From positions 3,162,001-3,226,000 of the forward strand of contig NC_083393.1 of NCBI RefSeq assembly GCF_030864355.1: DNA of 64,000 nucleotides. The letters run 5' to 3'. The number at the start of each line of letters is the position of its first letter. Within the stretch, counting starts at the first letter, position 1. The notes below the pieces were generated by a model that did not search any database, had not been told where the DNA came from, and was given only the letters and a program-made list of their open reading frames with translations. This DNA comes from Cutaneotrichosporon cavernicola. Taxonomy: Eukaryota > Basidiomycota > Tremellomycetes > Trichosporonales > Trichosporonaceae. The translations under genes were made by a program, and so were the position numbers. Shown piece by piece: positions 22,924 through 35,100 of this stretch.

Positions 22924-23029
22924 CTGCATTGTACAGCATTTCATTTAGATTGATAGATTGAATTTAGAGTCCCCGAGGTTCACCAAAGCATTTGTAGCCG
23001 TGGATGCACACAATCACATAGACACTCTG

Positions 23030-26000
23030 CTACGATGCGGCGGAGCGGAAGTGGAACGACGAGTCGAAGGCGAGATGTGAGTCGTGTACGTGTTCATCAC
23101 CGTCACCGGGCCCACCCACGAACAGCTCGTCGAACTCGCGCACGCCAGAGCTTGTCGCGATCACGCCAAACGCGTCCTGCAACAAGCCGCCGATGTAATC
23201 GAGCTCATTGATGACCTCCTGCATTGCCAGCGCGTACGCGAAGAAGAGGAGATGCCGACCGCCGCAGCTCACGCTGCGCCGCTTGACGACGTCGAGTTGA
23301 CGGATTGCGTCGACCAGGCGCTCGCGCGCCTCCTCCGCTGGTGGCAGGTACGGCGGCATGGGGAGGCGGAGGCGGAACCCCGCCGACAGCGTGTAGAAGT
23401 ACAGAATGATGCTGCCGGCCATTTCGCGCTGCTGCTTGTTGACAGGGAGGACAAAGGCCTGGCGGATGCTTTGGTCCCTGCGATCAGCCCATAACCACGA
23501 CAAAGAACACGCACCATTCAGACCGTGTGGCCACGCAACGCATGCTGTGCAGCCGGTCGAGCACGCGCTCGCAGCTGAGAAGGACCTCGTGATAAAAGGC
23601 GGACGCGAATGGACCCTTGAGACGCGGCTCGTTCTTCGCGTGACCCAGCAGGCCGCGCAGCTCCCCCAGTTGGCCCTGGAGGTGGATTTCCATCGCCATG
23701 AACTGGAGCACATCTTTGCTGAGGTGGTGCTCTACTGGCGCTGGCGCTGCTGGCGGAAGTAGCGCAGTCCGTTCCGTTGGCAGCTCTGGTGTGTATGATG
23801 GATCGGACTCATAGGTCCGGCCAGGAGTTGGATCGGCTCCACGGACGTAAGTTGTTACCAGCCTGGAGTACAGGTATGACAGGTCCAAGAAGAAGCTACG
23901 TCAGCGCCCGTCAGAGATCCACTCACTCCCCCAGACCCATGCGCAATTCGCGCCGCGCAGTGAACGGCCACCACCAACGCGTGACAACGGCTGCCCATAC
24001 CACGCCCGCGACAATGCACGCAGTACGCTTCAAGGCGATTGTGACAGCAGACAGAGCCATGTCACGCAAGTTGTACGAGTAGAGGCACGTCAAGTTCTGT
24101 CGTCAGCGAGGACGGCAGTCAGGGTTTCTCACGTAGGTCAAAAGGACAAAAATTCCAGTGAGCCTGTATTCAGGCATCTGGGTGATGATGTAGAAGCAGG
24201 GGAGGGAGAAGAGGAAGCCGAAGATGGGTAGGGCGACTGGATCAAATGGGAACAGCTGGCAAGCGATAACCGCAACGACACCTCCCATGCTGCTGTTAGC
24301 TGGCTTTAAGAATCCGGATAATTACTCACATGGTCCCAGCTGTCCGGGTGAAGGACCTGATGTCAGTTACGAATGGACAGCTGCAGCTCACAAGAAGTTT
24401 GTCTGCCCCACAGTTTTGCTCATAGTACCAAAGTACGTGATCAGTGCCCATTCCCCGTGGTAATCGATAAAGAAGGGGCGTGTGGTTTCGGCGAACGCCG
24501 GCGCAGCCAGAATGGCGCCGCCAAGGCCTGTCTTGATCGCGTAGCGAAGGTCTGGCTCGCTGAGGCGTGTTCCAAGCTCCCAAAGGAACTGGGACAGTCG
24601 CTGACGGAACGACATGCTTGCCCGTGCAGGGGTTAGGAGAGTACCTCGCTCGTCGCGCTGGGTTTTCGGGAACAGTGGTGGTTGCAGCTTGCTCGGGTCC
24701 ATGGGGACCAGTTTCTCTGCGGATCAGCAAGGTCGTGCGGAGCATGTACGAAACTGCTTGTATAGGAAGTTGGCCTTCTTCCTGGGGGACTTCCGCCACG
24801 GAGCAATAATGGAGCGGAGCTGGTCCCAGGCCGAGACCGGCGGAGAGTCGATGATCTGGAGTCAGCTGGCGATAGCAGTGCTGCTCACTTCATTGACAGT
24901 TCCCAGAAGGAAAAGGAGCTCTCCAGCGAACTCCTCCATGGTGAAGAGGAAACTGCTGTTAGCTGGCAACCAGAGGAGGGGACTCACAAGTAGACAAGGA
25001 AGATGACCTCATTCGGACCGTCGTCGTCGTCCTCATTCACGCTTAAGAGTAATGTGCGGTGCTGCGGCTCCTGTCCCTCGTCACTGCTGCTGCTGTCGTT
25101 GTCCGAGTCGTAGACGCCTTTACGACGGCGAGGGCCGGCATAGATGCGCTTGATGGCCCGGCCTGAGGATCGGCTGAAATCACTCAACGCTTCAGCCACA
25201 GCTGCACGCGTGCCAGGGACGTCGGCCTCTTCGGTGTCCTCCTTCGACTGCGCCCCAAAGACCTCCTCAATTGCGTCGAGTGCCTCGTCGCATTTGCCCT
25301 GGTGTGAGTGGAATTAAGGGAGACAACCTACAACCAGGCGGTCCATGTCACCTCCTGTCATACGCTGCAGCTTGTGGAAAAGTTGAAGGCTCAGTTCGAC
25401 GTCTGCTTCTTCCTCGATTGATACAGTCGGAAGATCGCCTAACTCGTAGATCACTGAATCAGCCACGTTATGGCTGCGTTTCTCGGCCTGCGCGAGGTCG
25501 ATCCTTCCGTCACGGTTGGCACGGAGGAGTGCCTCCTGCAGACGGGTGCTGGATCGCATGGCGGCCAGGTGCTGCGCGAGACGCGCCATGCTCCCAATAG
25601 CCGCATCGTAGAGTTCCAGCTTCACGCCCCGCATTCGCGGGTCGATCAGCCTCTCGTGTTTGGCCTCGGCAAGGTTTGCATTGAGGGACTTGAACGCGGC
25701 ACCGTGTGCCTTGACGGCTTGGGCCAGCGGCATGCGGTTCTTCTTGGCATGGGGCTGCTCGAGGAGGAAAGTGGAGCAGAGGATGTCGAGGAGCGTGGAG
25801 AACCCGTCAAGTGACTTGGTCATTGATCCTTGCAATCGTGTTGTTGCGGAGACAGGCTTGACTGTGAAGCAGACGACGTTGGTGATGGTGACTGATGTCA
25901 GCTGTATGCTATCCCGATGGCTCACCTCCGACCAACATGATCAGGAATACTTCCTTGACCTGTATCACACCCCCTTCCCTCACGACTACAATGAGGAGCA

Positions 26001-27401
26001 CAATAGCCGCCAACGATGACCCTGGTGTCAGCGTTATCAGTGAGGAGGCCTACCAGAATTGAAACTCGGGTTGTTGACCCATTGCTTGAGCCAGGCGAGT
26101 GCAGTCAACGAGCCGCCGATACACACAACGCACACTGTCCAGCCACTGAGCTCGTTGGCCCAGTCCCAGGTGTCGCCATCTGATGGGGAAAGGAAGTTAA
26201 AGAAGCGGACGATACCGAAGGAGAGCAGCGATACGGGCACAGCCAGACCCGTGAGGGTGAGACAATACCGTGTGGACAGGATCATGTTCCCCATCGTGCG
26301 CGCGGGTATGAACTGGTGTCAGCCTTGTCCCGGCGGAGTAGCGACAAGACGCACCATGAGAACTATCGTGGCAACCAAATGCGACATGTGCGATGGGACT
26401 GGGTGAGTTCTGCCATTCGAGTCAGTCTTCCTCTGTATGGACAGCAGGCGTGATAGTTGAGGCACGAAGGTGAATAACGAGGCGATCAAGTACGCCAACC
26501 CGCACTTGAAGACGGGAGCCCAGTATGGCGGTAGAGTCCATGACCATCGGGATGTTTCTATTGTTAGCTGGCAGAAGGACGGAAACGACATACGAGGCTT
26601 CTTTGCTGCTGCACTTGGCGACACAGGCGTTTGGTGCCCTCCACTTGGTGTCTCTGCTCCAACAGGAGGAAGAGGAGAAGCGACCCGAGGCTGCTCCATT
26701 GTGACGATGGATGGCCGGTCGTCCCCAACCGCGAAGTATGACGATTGCGCTACATCTTCGTCGGATTCTTCGTTAGTCTCGGTGACACTGGAAACGCGAG
26801 GGAGGTGATACGACACGGTGCGTGTTGCGCGAACAGGCGTGTCTAGTGATCCGTATCCGGAGCGCCGACTTCCCACAGAACTGTCTCGATGGCGACTTGG
26901 CGTGTGGTTGGCATCGTCATGGGCCGGCATCACGAGGTCCTGCAGACTCTCCCAATCGGGGAGGTAGTCGTTCTGTGGCGATACAGTGGCTGCAGCGGGA
27001 GAAGCCTCCCGCGTCTGGCCTGAGTGTGGACGGAGAAGGTCGCGCTGTGGTCCTGCCCATCCAGAAGAAGGAAGCGAGGAAGGTGCAGGTGGCCTCCCAC
27101 GGCCACGGTACGGCGATGCAGAGGAGGGACCAGGCGTCGCTCGCAGGCTGCTGCCGACGCTGATGCGATGGGAAAGGTGCGGTCGCTTGACCTGCGCCGA
27201 CACAGAGCGTCGCCCCCACGGTTCCGGGTGGGGGGGCGGGTGGGTGGTCGCAGTTGGCGTCGTCGCCTCGTCCTCGGCATCGTTCTCAGTCGAGGTTGAG
27301 ACGTTCATGTCTGACAGGATGGAGGAGGGGATGGGGGAGATGTCGGTGGAGACGCTGGGACGCGTCGACGTAGGAGAGCTCCAGTTCCGTCCTGTCGACA
27401 T
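23030..27401 (-). CDS. ArAE/BRE4-type (FUSC, DUF2421) membrane transporter-like protein, many introns
   Basis: One large gene, read from 27401 to 23030, with more than ten tiny introns (many ending ctgacaccag or similar) and a product of roughly 1200 aa; individual exons were not all fixed. The N-terminal 260 residues are disordered and Ser/Pro rich. A first membrane block follows (YWAPVFKCGLAYLIASLFTF, about 26500), then a long cytosolic helical region (about 25900-25330, LDGFSTLLDILCSTFLLEQP onward). A second membrane block carries IDYHGEWALIT and GGVVAVIACQLFPFDP (24500-24110). The C-terminal domain resembles DUF2421 (23890-23030). This order matches fungal aromatic-acid-exporter-like proteins related to S. 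pombe Bre4. Transport function is inferred. Splitting into two genes cannot be fully excluded. Confidence 0.72.
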
Positions 27402-27649
27402 GGTGAGCGAGTGATGAGTTGAGGAATGAGAGGAGTCAAGATGCCAGATGGTAGATGATCAAGAGAGTGCCTCTAGAAGCTGTCTGCACAATGGGCAAAC
27501 AAACTGTGGAGACTCCAGCAGATTTCAGGGTAAGTCTAATGGGGTCTCCAAGCGTGACAATAATAAACAATACTTGGTAAACCTAACTTGCTTGTTTCAA
27601 CTTGTTTCATTATCTCCATCAGTCTCTCAAAGAATCTCAACTCTTGCTC

Positions 27650-28750
27650 ATGGAGAGGAAATCAGCCCGCCTCGACTCTACAGCCTTTCCCCACATCTAT
27701 GAGCGCGTCATTGCAAACTCGCCATACGAGCTCCTGCTACGACTCCGGCTCGTAAACCGGGCCTCACTTATGTTGGCCGACTCGGTTCTCTTCGAGCACG
27801 TCGCCTTCTCTCACAAAGATGGGGCGGTCAACGACCCCAGGATACCTTCCAAGAGCCTTCCCTCGCAGGTGTATGCTCGATCCCTCTCCGCGGCGTCGGC
27901 GTCGTCATCACTGAGACGCTTACCCGTCCCCGCCTTCATGAGCGGGACGTTCGGTATTCTAACCGTTCCCCCGCACGGGGGTTGGGAGCACACACGCGTA
28001 CTTGACTTTGAGACGGCGGTGCGTGTCCTCGGCCCTTACTTTGAGGATCTAGTCGAGTTTCCAGTCTTGCACACCGTGCGGCGGCGCGCGTGGATTGCCG
28101 ACCTGATGCCGACGCATACCTTCCTCGACGTACTCCGCGTCCCCCCACCCGGGCAATTCGACTCACGGATCAACACTCTGGTTCGGGGAGTGAAAAGGCA
28201 CGTGGTCCTTGTGCTGTATGATCCGTTGTGGGAGGGTCTCGCGGCGCCATTCAAGGTCAACGTGCCGTTCTGGGACGTCGACACCCACGCCGTCTTCCTC
28301 TTCCGGCCATGCCCACGGGACGAGCGGTTCCTAGCCCCTGCGCCGAAACAACTAAAGGAAGGGCGAACTGAGACCTTCCTGCGCTTCTTTTACTCCCTCG
28401 TTGCGGATCGCTACCACGCATCGTACACGCTAGTCGGACTCGAGAATATCCCTCCGTATATTCTCGCCGCGGAGCTCGACGTGAGCTCTGACGATCTGCT
28501 CCTCGCCGCTGCTTACCAGAGCACGGGTCACCATGATCACTGGGCTCGCGTCGTGAAGGACCACACGATTGAGGCGATCCGCGCTCTTTCTACCGACGCT
28601 GGCGAATTCCTCAGCGACGACGAGGAGTTCCTGGAACTCGATGACGTCGTAGAGGTGCTCACGTGTGACGAGTATCGTGCTCGTGAGGGCGAGGATGTCT
28701 GGGTGCGCGAGTCGTTTGGCGACGTGCTCCCAGGTCTGCTCGGGAGCTGA
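27650..28750 (+). CDS. F-box-like hypothetical protein
   Basis: A single-exon ORF of 366 aa from the ATG at 27650; an in-frame non-ATG extension upstream is unlikely. The N-terminus (STAFPHIYERVIANSPYELLLRLRLVNRASL) has the spacing of an F-box-like helix bundle seen in large families of Tremellomycete proteins. The rest has no domain I recognise. It contains repeated strand/loop segments and a very acidic C-terminus (DDEEFLELDDVVEVL). If it is an F-box protein it would be a substrate receptor for an SCF ubiquitin ligase, but that is inference. The codon pattern is GC-rich like that of its neighbours, which supports a real gene. Confidence 0.6.
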   Translation: MERKSARLDSTAFPHIYERVIANSPYELLLRLRLVNRASLMLADSVLFEHVAFSHKDGAVNDPRIPSKSLPSQVYARSLSAASASSSLRRLPVPAFMSGTFGILTVPPHGGWEHTRVLDFETAVRVLGPYFEDLVEFPVLHTVRRRAWIADLMPTHTFLDVLRVPPPGQFDSRINTLVRGVKRHVVLVLYDPLWEGLAAPFKVNVPFWDVDTHAVFLFRPCPRDERFLAPAPKQLKEGRTETFLRFFYSLVADRYHASYTLVGLENIPPYILAAELDVSSDDLLLAAAYQSTGHHDHWARVVKDHTIEAIRALSTDAGEFLSDDEEFLELDDVVEVLTCDEYRAREGEDVWVRESFGDVLPGLLGS

Positions 28751-29830
28751 GAGACAAGTACCATGGGCCGGGCAGATCTGAGATTGGCAAGTTTTCACTC
28801 ATCTCGATGCCACGGCGCTCTCCTTCGAGCCCACGATTAGAAACTACTGAATCGCTGGCTACGTGACTCATTGAACTCATACCGCTAAGGCCGGTGAGCC
28901 GTGGGGCCCACCGAGCTGCTGACTGTGTGCTGTTCCGACACGTCGAGCTGGGGTGACTGTCGTGGACCCCGATCTGTCAGCCAAGTGCTTCCTCGCCCGC
29001 GCCCACCCGGTTTCGGCGCAACCAAGTTGAGCACGTGACCTGCGCCGTTTCGTCTCCCTGGCAGCGATGTGTGGACCCATACGCGCGTGGTGACTTGTAC
29101 GCGGATCTGAGCGGGTCGAGGGGGACCGTGGAGGAGAGGCATGACCTACGGGCCAAGTTGAAGCTCGATGACATTCCTAGATGAGTACATACAGGTGCTG
29201 CCAAGATGCTACTGTTGCGCCCTCATAGCTGCTCTTGCGTCCTCAACTCTGGTCCTATGACTAGGCTGGCTCGATTCCAATGTCAATCAGATCCAGGTTG
29301 GATACGACGTAGGGCGAAATTGCGATGGCCGTCCCCTCTCAGGGTGAGGTCTTGTGACACATTGCAATGTGGATGCTTCGTGGATACTTTGTTGCAGACG
29401 TTGGATCGGAACGGTCGAGTCACGGAAAAGGGAATGGACAAACAAATTCGTCATTCTCACAGTCACTTTGGTACATCACATCACGAGACTCGGGTACCTT
29501 TCACCTTTTTTTTTGCACAGCGATAGCAGCCATGGCTGTTTTACCGAGTGGAGCGGGTTGGAAAGCATTGTATCAAGCTCCTACTTTGCTTGCAAGCGTC
29601 AGTCCGTCAATGGTATCAAATAGCAATGTAGCCATGTCTGGCAACTGTACTCTTCACTCGCCGTGTTGTACAACATGCATGCAGGCGCTACTATTCCCGC
29701 ATGCGGCCCTGGACCAAGCATGCACTCTAGTCGGTTGTTTTTCTTGCTCGCACGCTGTGGCAGTATGTCTGTCTGTGCGTGATCTACAAACAAAAGGATG
29801 GCGCGGCGCCGCGCCAGCCAAATGCGTCGT
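28751..29830. other. Convergent gene-free stretch
   Basis: This 1.08-kb stretch lies between two genes that end towards each other, longer than other convergent spacers here. Short ORFs occur on both strands but none shows a domain, codon bias or conserved start context. No tRNA or rRNA is recognised. Confidence 0.45.
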
Positions 29831-31044
29831 TTACGCCTCAAACTCCTCGGGCGTGACGTCCTCGGTCTTGAGGGTGTCAATGATACGCTTGACGCGCTCG
29901 TAGACGGCAAAGACAATGGCCTGGCCAGGAGCAACACGCATGACACGAGGAGTGATACCCTTGTAGAAGGCCGAGATACCCTCGTTCTTGAACATGTCGG
30001 CGGCGACCTTTTGGAAACGGGAGAAGGCGGTCTCTCCAGGCTCCTTGGAAGCCTTCTGGATACGCGTCTTGATGGTGTCGATGGGGGCGTTGGAGAAGGG
30101 ACCCATGGCACCAGAAATGAGACCAATGACCATGGTCTGGTACGACGGGAGCTCGCCCTTGGCGCTGTACTCTGGCTGGAACTCCATTGCCCACTTCTTA
30201 AAGTACTGGTAGGCAGTGAAGTTGACACCCTGGTTGGTGGCCTGACGAAGAGCAGTGAGGGCAACACCACGGTACAGAGTCGAGAAACCCTCCTCGCGGA
30301 TAATGGTGTAGAGCGCGTGAGCGGCGTTACGGTAACGAGGAGTGGCGTCGGGGTCGGCGAGAGAGTGCTGCTGCGCCTGGAGACGAATCTTGACGACTTC
30401 CATGGGGTTGACGACAATGACAGCCTCGGTCGCACCGGCACCAAGGCCGGCGACAAAGATCTTGCCGGGCGAGAGCGCTCCGTCTTCGTTTGCGAGCCAG
30501 CCCTTGTACACTGCGAGTTAGCTTTCTGCAGTATAGGCCAGATCGAGGTACAGCATACCCCACCATGTACTCACTCTCGAACGAAGCGAAACGGATGGCC
30601 ATCTTGGGCACGATACCAGTCACGACGGCACCGAGACCCTTGTACAGGCCGAGCGGGGTCTCGCGGGCAACAATCTGCTTGCCGGTTGCGAAGAAGCCGA
30701 GGGGCTTGTTGGCCGTGCCCTTGCGGCCGCGCGACAGCTGCATGCGCACCTTGATGGTGTCAAGGGGGTGGCTGGTGTCAGCGGGGAATCATGGGTGGGT
30801 CATTTGCCATCTCCCTCTCTGAGACGTGGACGGGGAGTTGTTGAGGTCACACGAGCAGGGCGAGCAAGCGCGAGCTTGAAAGACCGAGCCCGAGCCCGAG
30901 CAGCACCAACTCCAACCCCAACTCCGACTCGCTCCACTTGCCATCTCTACCTCTCGCTACTCACCACACGAGCGCCTCGGCGAGACCGGCGGTACCACCC
31001 GCGAGCAGGTGGGTGGAAAGGGGGACCTTCTCCTTCTTGGCCAT
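29831..31044 (-). CDS. SFC1: Mitochondrial succinate-fumarate carrier
   Basis: This inner-membrane carrier exchanges cytosolic succinate for fumarate and is needed for growth on C2 compounds (glyoxylate cycle, gluconeogenesis). The model is complement(join(29831..30510, 30575..30771, 30965..31044)), 318 aa. All three mitochondrial-carrier signatures are present: HPLDTIKVR, NPMEVVKIR and APIDTIKTR, each at the end of an odd-numbered helix. The segment ATEAVIVVNPMEVVKIRLQA is characteristic of Sfc1/Acr1 within the family. The first intron is 193 nt, long for this genome. Substrate assignment rests on close resemblance to Sfc1 in the second repeat. Confidence 0.88.
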
Positions 31045-32176
31045 TTTGGTGACTTGCGGTGGGTGGGGTGGGGGAGTGCGAGCAAAGTAGACGCAATGTC
31101 TAGCTAGAGTGGTGTGCGAACAAGAGTGGTGAGCAAGGTAGAGAGGGAAAAATGGTCAAGCCAGTGTACTAAGTATGTTTCTGTGACATTGCTCCAGCGC
31201 CCAGCGTCAGCGCCAATGCCAATGCCAGCCCCAAGTGTTGCCGAGCTTGCTGCGGTCTATTCCCCCCCTCCCCCCTGTACCTTTTGATTATCGCAAGCCG
31301 GATTTGAGCCCCGGCTACACTTTCAGCCAAACTTAGCCGGGGCCAGTGACCATTTTCCCTAATCTCCGTCGGGCCAAGTCGGGATTAAACATATTATCAA
31401 GTTGTAGTTGTCTCATACCCGTCCCCTCTGCACCCGACGGACCGAGCCATCCGCCCCCATCTCTACGGGACATCCGACCCATCACTCAGAACAGCCTGCC
31501 CTGGTCTGTTGGAGTGTCATGTCCACATCTCACCAGCTCACAGACTCTTGGCCCACGGGGGTGGGGGTGGGGTGGGGGTAGGTGGGGTCACAAGACGCGG
31601 GCGGACTTTGTACCTCTCAGTGTGTCTCAGGCTGTCCCTTCGTAACTCGCACTGGCCTTGGTGAGAGTGAATCGGCCGAGCCGCGGACGAGGTACATGCC
31701 GCCGGTGGTGGCCGTCGCGCCCGTTTTCTTTGCCCTTGAATAGAAAAAATTGTTGTCGTTTTGTTGCCATCCTGGCTCAACAAGCCAGCCGCTGACATCC
31801 GATGCGACCGACAATCCTGGACACGACACGGATCCCAAGATGCAAAAGCAGGCCCTGTAGCTAAGTAGGCCAGTAGGCTCTTTCTAGTCTTGTACAGAGT
31901 ATCACCAGTGTACAGATGTACAGACCAGTCTCCGCCTCCATCGCTCGCTCCCAGCCTTCCCGCCCATCGCACATTATCACCGTATCCGAATTTGATCCGC
32001 TATCGGTTTATCCGACCATTCCGTTACGCACTACATATCCATGCATACATGTAACCATGTACAATCTGACAGTACATACATCCATAGAGCCCAAAGGAAA
32101 AGATCAGAACATGTGTGAGTCGGAAAAGAATGGTGGGAACAGGCTAGTACAAGCAAAGTCGGCAAAGTCGGTGCCA
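31045..32176. other. SFC1 promoter and histidine kinase 3' end, otherwise gene-free
   Basis: This 1.13-kb region lies upstream of SFC1 and downstream of the kinase stop. A G-rich tract GTGGGGGTGGGGTGGGGGTAGGTGGGG lies at 31560-31587. No gene is recognised. Confidence 0.4.
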
Positions 32177-35100
32177 TTAGACGCCGAGCTGGTGGAACTC
32201 GTTGCACGCCTCCTCCACGACCTTTTGCAATGTGAGCTTGGAACACGGCTTGGTGAGCCAACGATCCATGCCGCACTCGACGAGGCCACGGCGCTTCTCG
32301 TCCTCGCCCGCCAGCGCCGTGATGGCAAAGATCTTTGAGCGCACAGCTGGGGTGGGGGAGCGCGTTCCGTTGGCTGCAGCGCCCCCATTAAGGCGCTTCT
32401 CGGTGAGTCGCATTTCGGATGCGGCCGTGAAGCCGTCCATTTTTGGCATGTTGATGTCCAAAAGCACAATAAGCGGGCGCTCGACGGTGAGCTCCTTGAA
32501 CTGCTCGAGCGCGTCGGCGCCATCTTCGCTCTCGCGGAGGTCGAGGTCGAGGTTGCTCGTTTTGAGGATCCGTACGAGGATCTTGCGGTTTACCACATTG
32601 TCCTCCACAACGAGAACGGTCATGGGATGCGGCGTTGGCGCCGGTGGGATAATGGCGGGAGTCTCGTCAGAGGGCGTCGTGACCGGTGTCGACTCAGTGC
32701 CGAGCCACGGCGACGACGGCGCGCTAGTCACCCCAGGTGACGCGAGTGGGTCAGTGCCAGCATCCTCGGACGGCGAAGTCGCCGGGAACGAAGCAGACGA
32801 ACCCGTCGAGGCTCCGGACGGGAGTCTCGGTCGGCCGCGCGATGAGAAATAGTCACCGAGGCACAGCGAAGCCACGGCCTCCTCGACGCACATGCCACGA
32901 GACTTCCAGCCGAAGAAGGTGGAGAGGCTCTTGGAAGCCTTGCACACCGATGCCGCCTTGCGCGTCAAGACACCCCTATCCTCCTTATCCGGCTGCGAGC
33001 TCTTCTCGGAGCGCGTGATCGAGTCTGAGTCAAAGTGGAGGCGGAGCGGGCGAGAGCGGCCTAAGACGATCTCGGTGCTGTTTGGTTCCATGTCGACACG
33101 AGATGAAGTTCGTGACAGGCTCGATCGTATGAGGGAAGGAGTCGCGGGTTTGCTCAGACGACGAAGTTGAGTGTTTGGAGGCAAAGTGATCAGGGCGGGC
33201 TTGTCGCCCTCCGCTTCAAAGACCACCAGCTCGGATGCGTTGATTGCTGCCAGCACGCTCGGTGCCATGCCATCTGATTCGAACCCGCCATCCATGATGA
33301 CGAGATCAGCGTCAGCAGCAGGAACAATGTCGCACCCGAGGCTGGCATACTGTCGCTCGAGTGACGCGCCGAGCCTGTCCAACCCGCAGCGCAGGTCGCG
33401 GCCAGGACGGTCAAAGCCGATAATCGCCACTTTGCGTGGCGCACCGTCCACCGTCGGGATGGGGGGAAGGGGCGCCAGCGGTGACGCGATGGGAAGCGGC
33501 ACCTGGATAGAGATGCTGCACCCGTCCCCAGGCGCCGACGAGATTTCCATCTCGCCACCCATGAGGTCGATGATGCGATAAGCCAAGTGGACCGATAGGC
33601 CCGACCCAGTGGCGAACAGGTCCTCCTTGGCCCACGGTTCGCCGAGCTTGTTGTCGACAAAGTCCAGTGACATGCCACGGCCATTGTCGACAATGTTGAT
33701 CGAAACGCGACGAGTGTTGGAGAGGTCCTCACAGCCCTCAGGTGGAAGATAGCCCTCGACGTCGTCGACGTAGATCTCGACGCAGCCCGGGCCATCAACG
33801 TACCGGTACGCGTTGGCGATTAGCCGGCCTAGGGCACGACGCAGAGCTCCACCTCGGTCTTCGGTGACCAGGTCGCCGAGATCCTTGGACACAATCTCGA
33901 GGACGGTCTCGATGTGGCCCTGTGCCTCGCCGTTGCCTGCACGACTGCGACGTTCCTCCTCGTATGCCTCCTGCACGAGATCCTCAAGCATCGCCCGCAG
34001 CGTCTGGGGCGCACCCGAGCTGTGGCCAAACAGGGCGGGGTGCTTCGCGCGCGAGCTCTCCCAGAGCTTGTCCTTGCCAGTGAGGTCCAGGAAAGTCAAG
34101 ATGTTGTCGACAATCCCGTGCAGCGTCTTGCCCGACGTGTCGATCGCATCCAACAGCGGGAGAAGGTCGCGCACCTGCTCGAGGGTCGTCATGCAGCCAT
34201 GAGCCGTTGTTTGTGTCTGGGTGACGTTGCCAGCCTCGGCGAGGTCGGACATGGAAGAGCGGAGTAGATGGGTGATGGTTAGGATCTGATGCAGCGGAGT
34301 ACGCAGCTCGTGCGCTTGCAGATTAGAGTACGTGATTTGGCTCTCCTCCACACTGCGGACGCGCGAGATGGCCAGGCCCGAGGTGAGCGCGGCACCAATG
34401 ATCCAGACGAAAGGCAGCGCGAGACGGCTGCTGTCGTCAAAGCTGCGAGGTGACCGCTCCCACTGGACGAAGACGGCGTAGCGGAGCATCCCGTCGAACG
34501 TGAGGAACACAGTGGACAGGACAGTCTGGGACTTGTCGGGCATAAACGCCATGATCTCCTGTGCAAGCTCGTCGTTGGGATCCTCGCGGTCCCACCAGAA
34601 ATGACTCGTGGCCAAGTAGGTCTTGGCGAACTTGGCCATGGTCTCTGTGGCGTTGGGTTTGTTAACGTCGATGTCGAAGCCGGGAGCAGCATTCTGCCCC
34701 ATGATCTCAACGCTGGGGTTGTCGGTGCGTGGGACGTACTTGACAACGGGCTCGACGTTGGACGGCCACTCCTTGCCCTGTAGGAAATCAGCGGCAATCG
34801 ACTCCTTGGTCTGCGTTGTCTGGTCCTCCGGCGTCGTTCCTCCCTTGCGGATGTAGAGCTGGTACTCGTGTAGGTCGATCATGCAGACGGCGTCCGCGTG
34901 GAGGATGCCGCGCAGTGTCTCCGCAGCATCGTTGAACATGGCAGTCTCGGCTCTGAGATCTCTGCGCTTGGCACGGCGAGAGTCACGCGGCGCGGTCTTT
35001 ACCGCACGCTGTGGAAGTTGCGGCGTATCCGCAGATGCCTCGGAGCGATTGGAAGCGGGTGTCCGTGGAGTGAGCGCCGGCGACGGGTCTGTCTGTGCTG

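Noticed and set aside
21268..22944. 558-codon open frame antisense to the sugar-porter transporter
   Set aside because: The plus strand encodes a complete 12-helix transporter with family motifs. The antisense frame is a by-product of GC-rich codon bias and has no recognisable domain.
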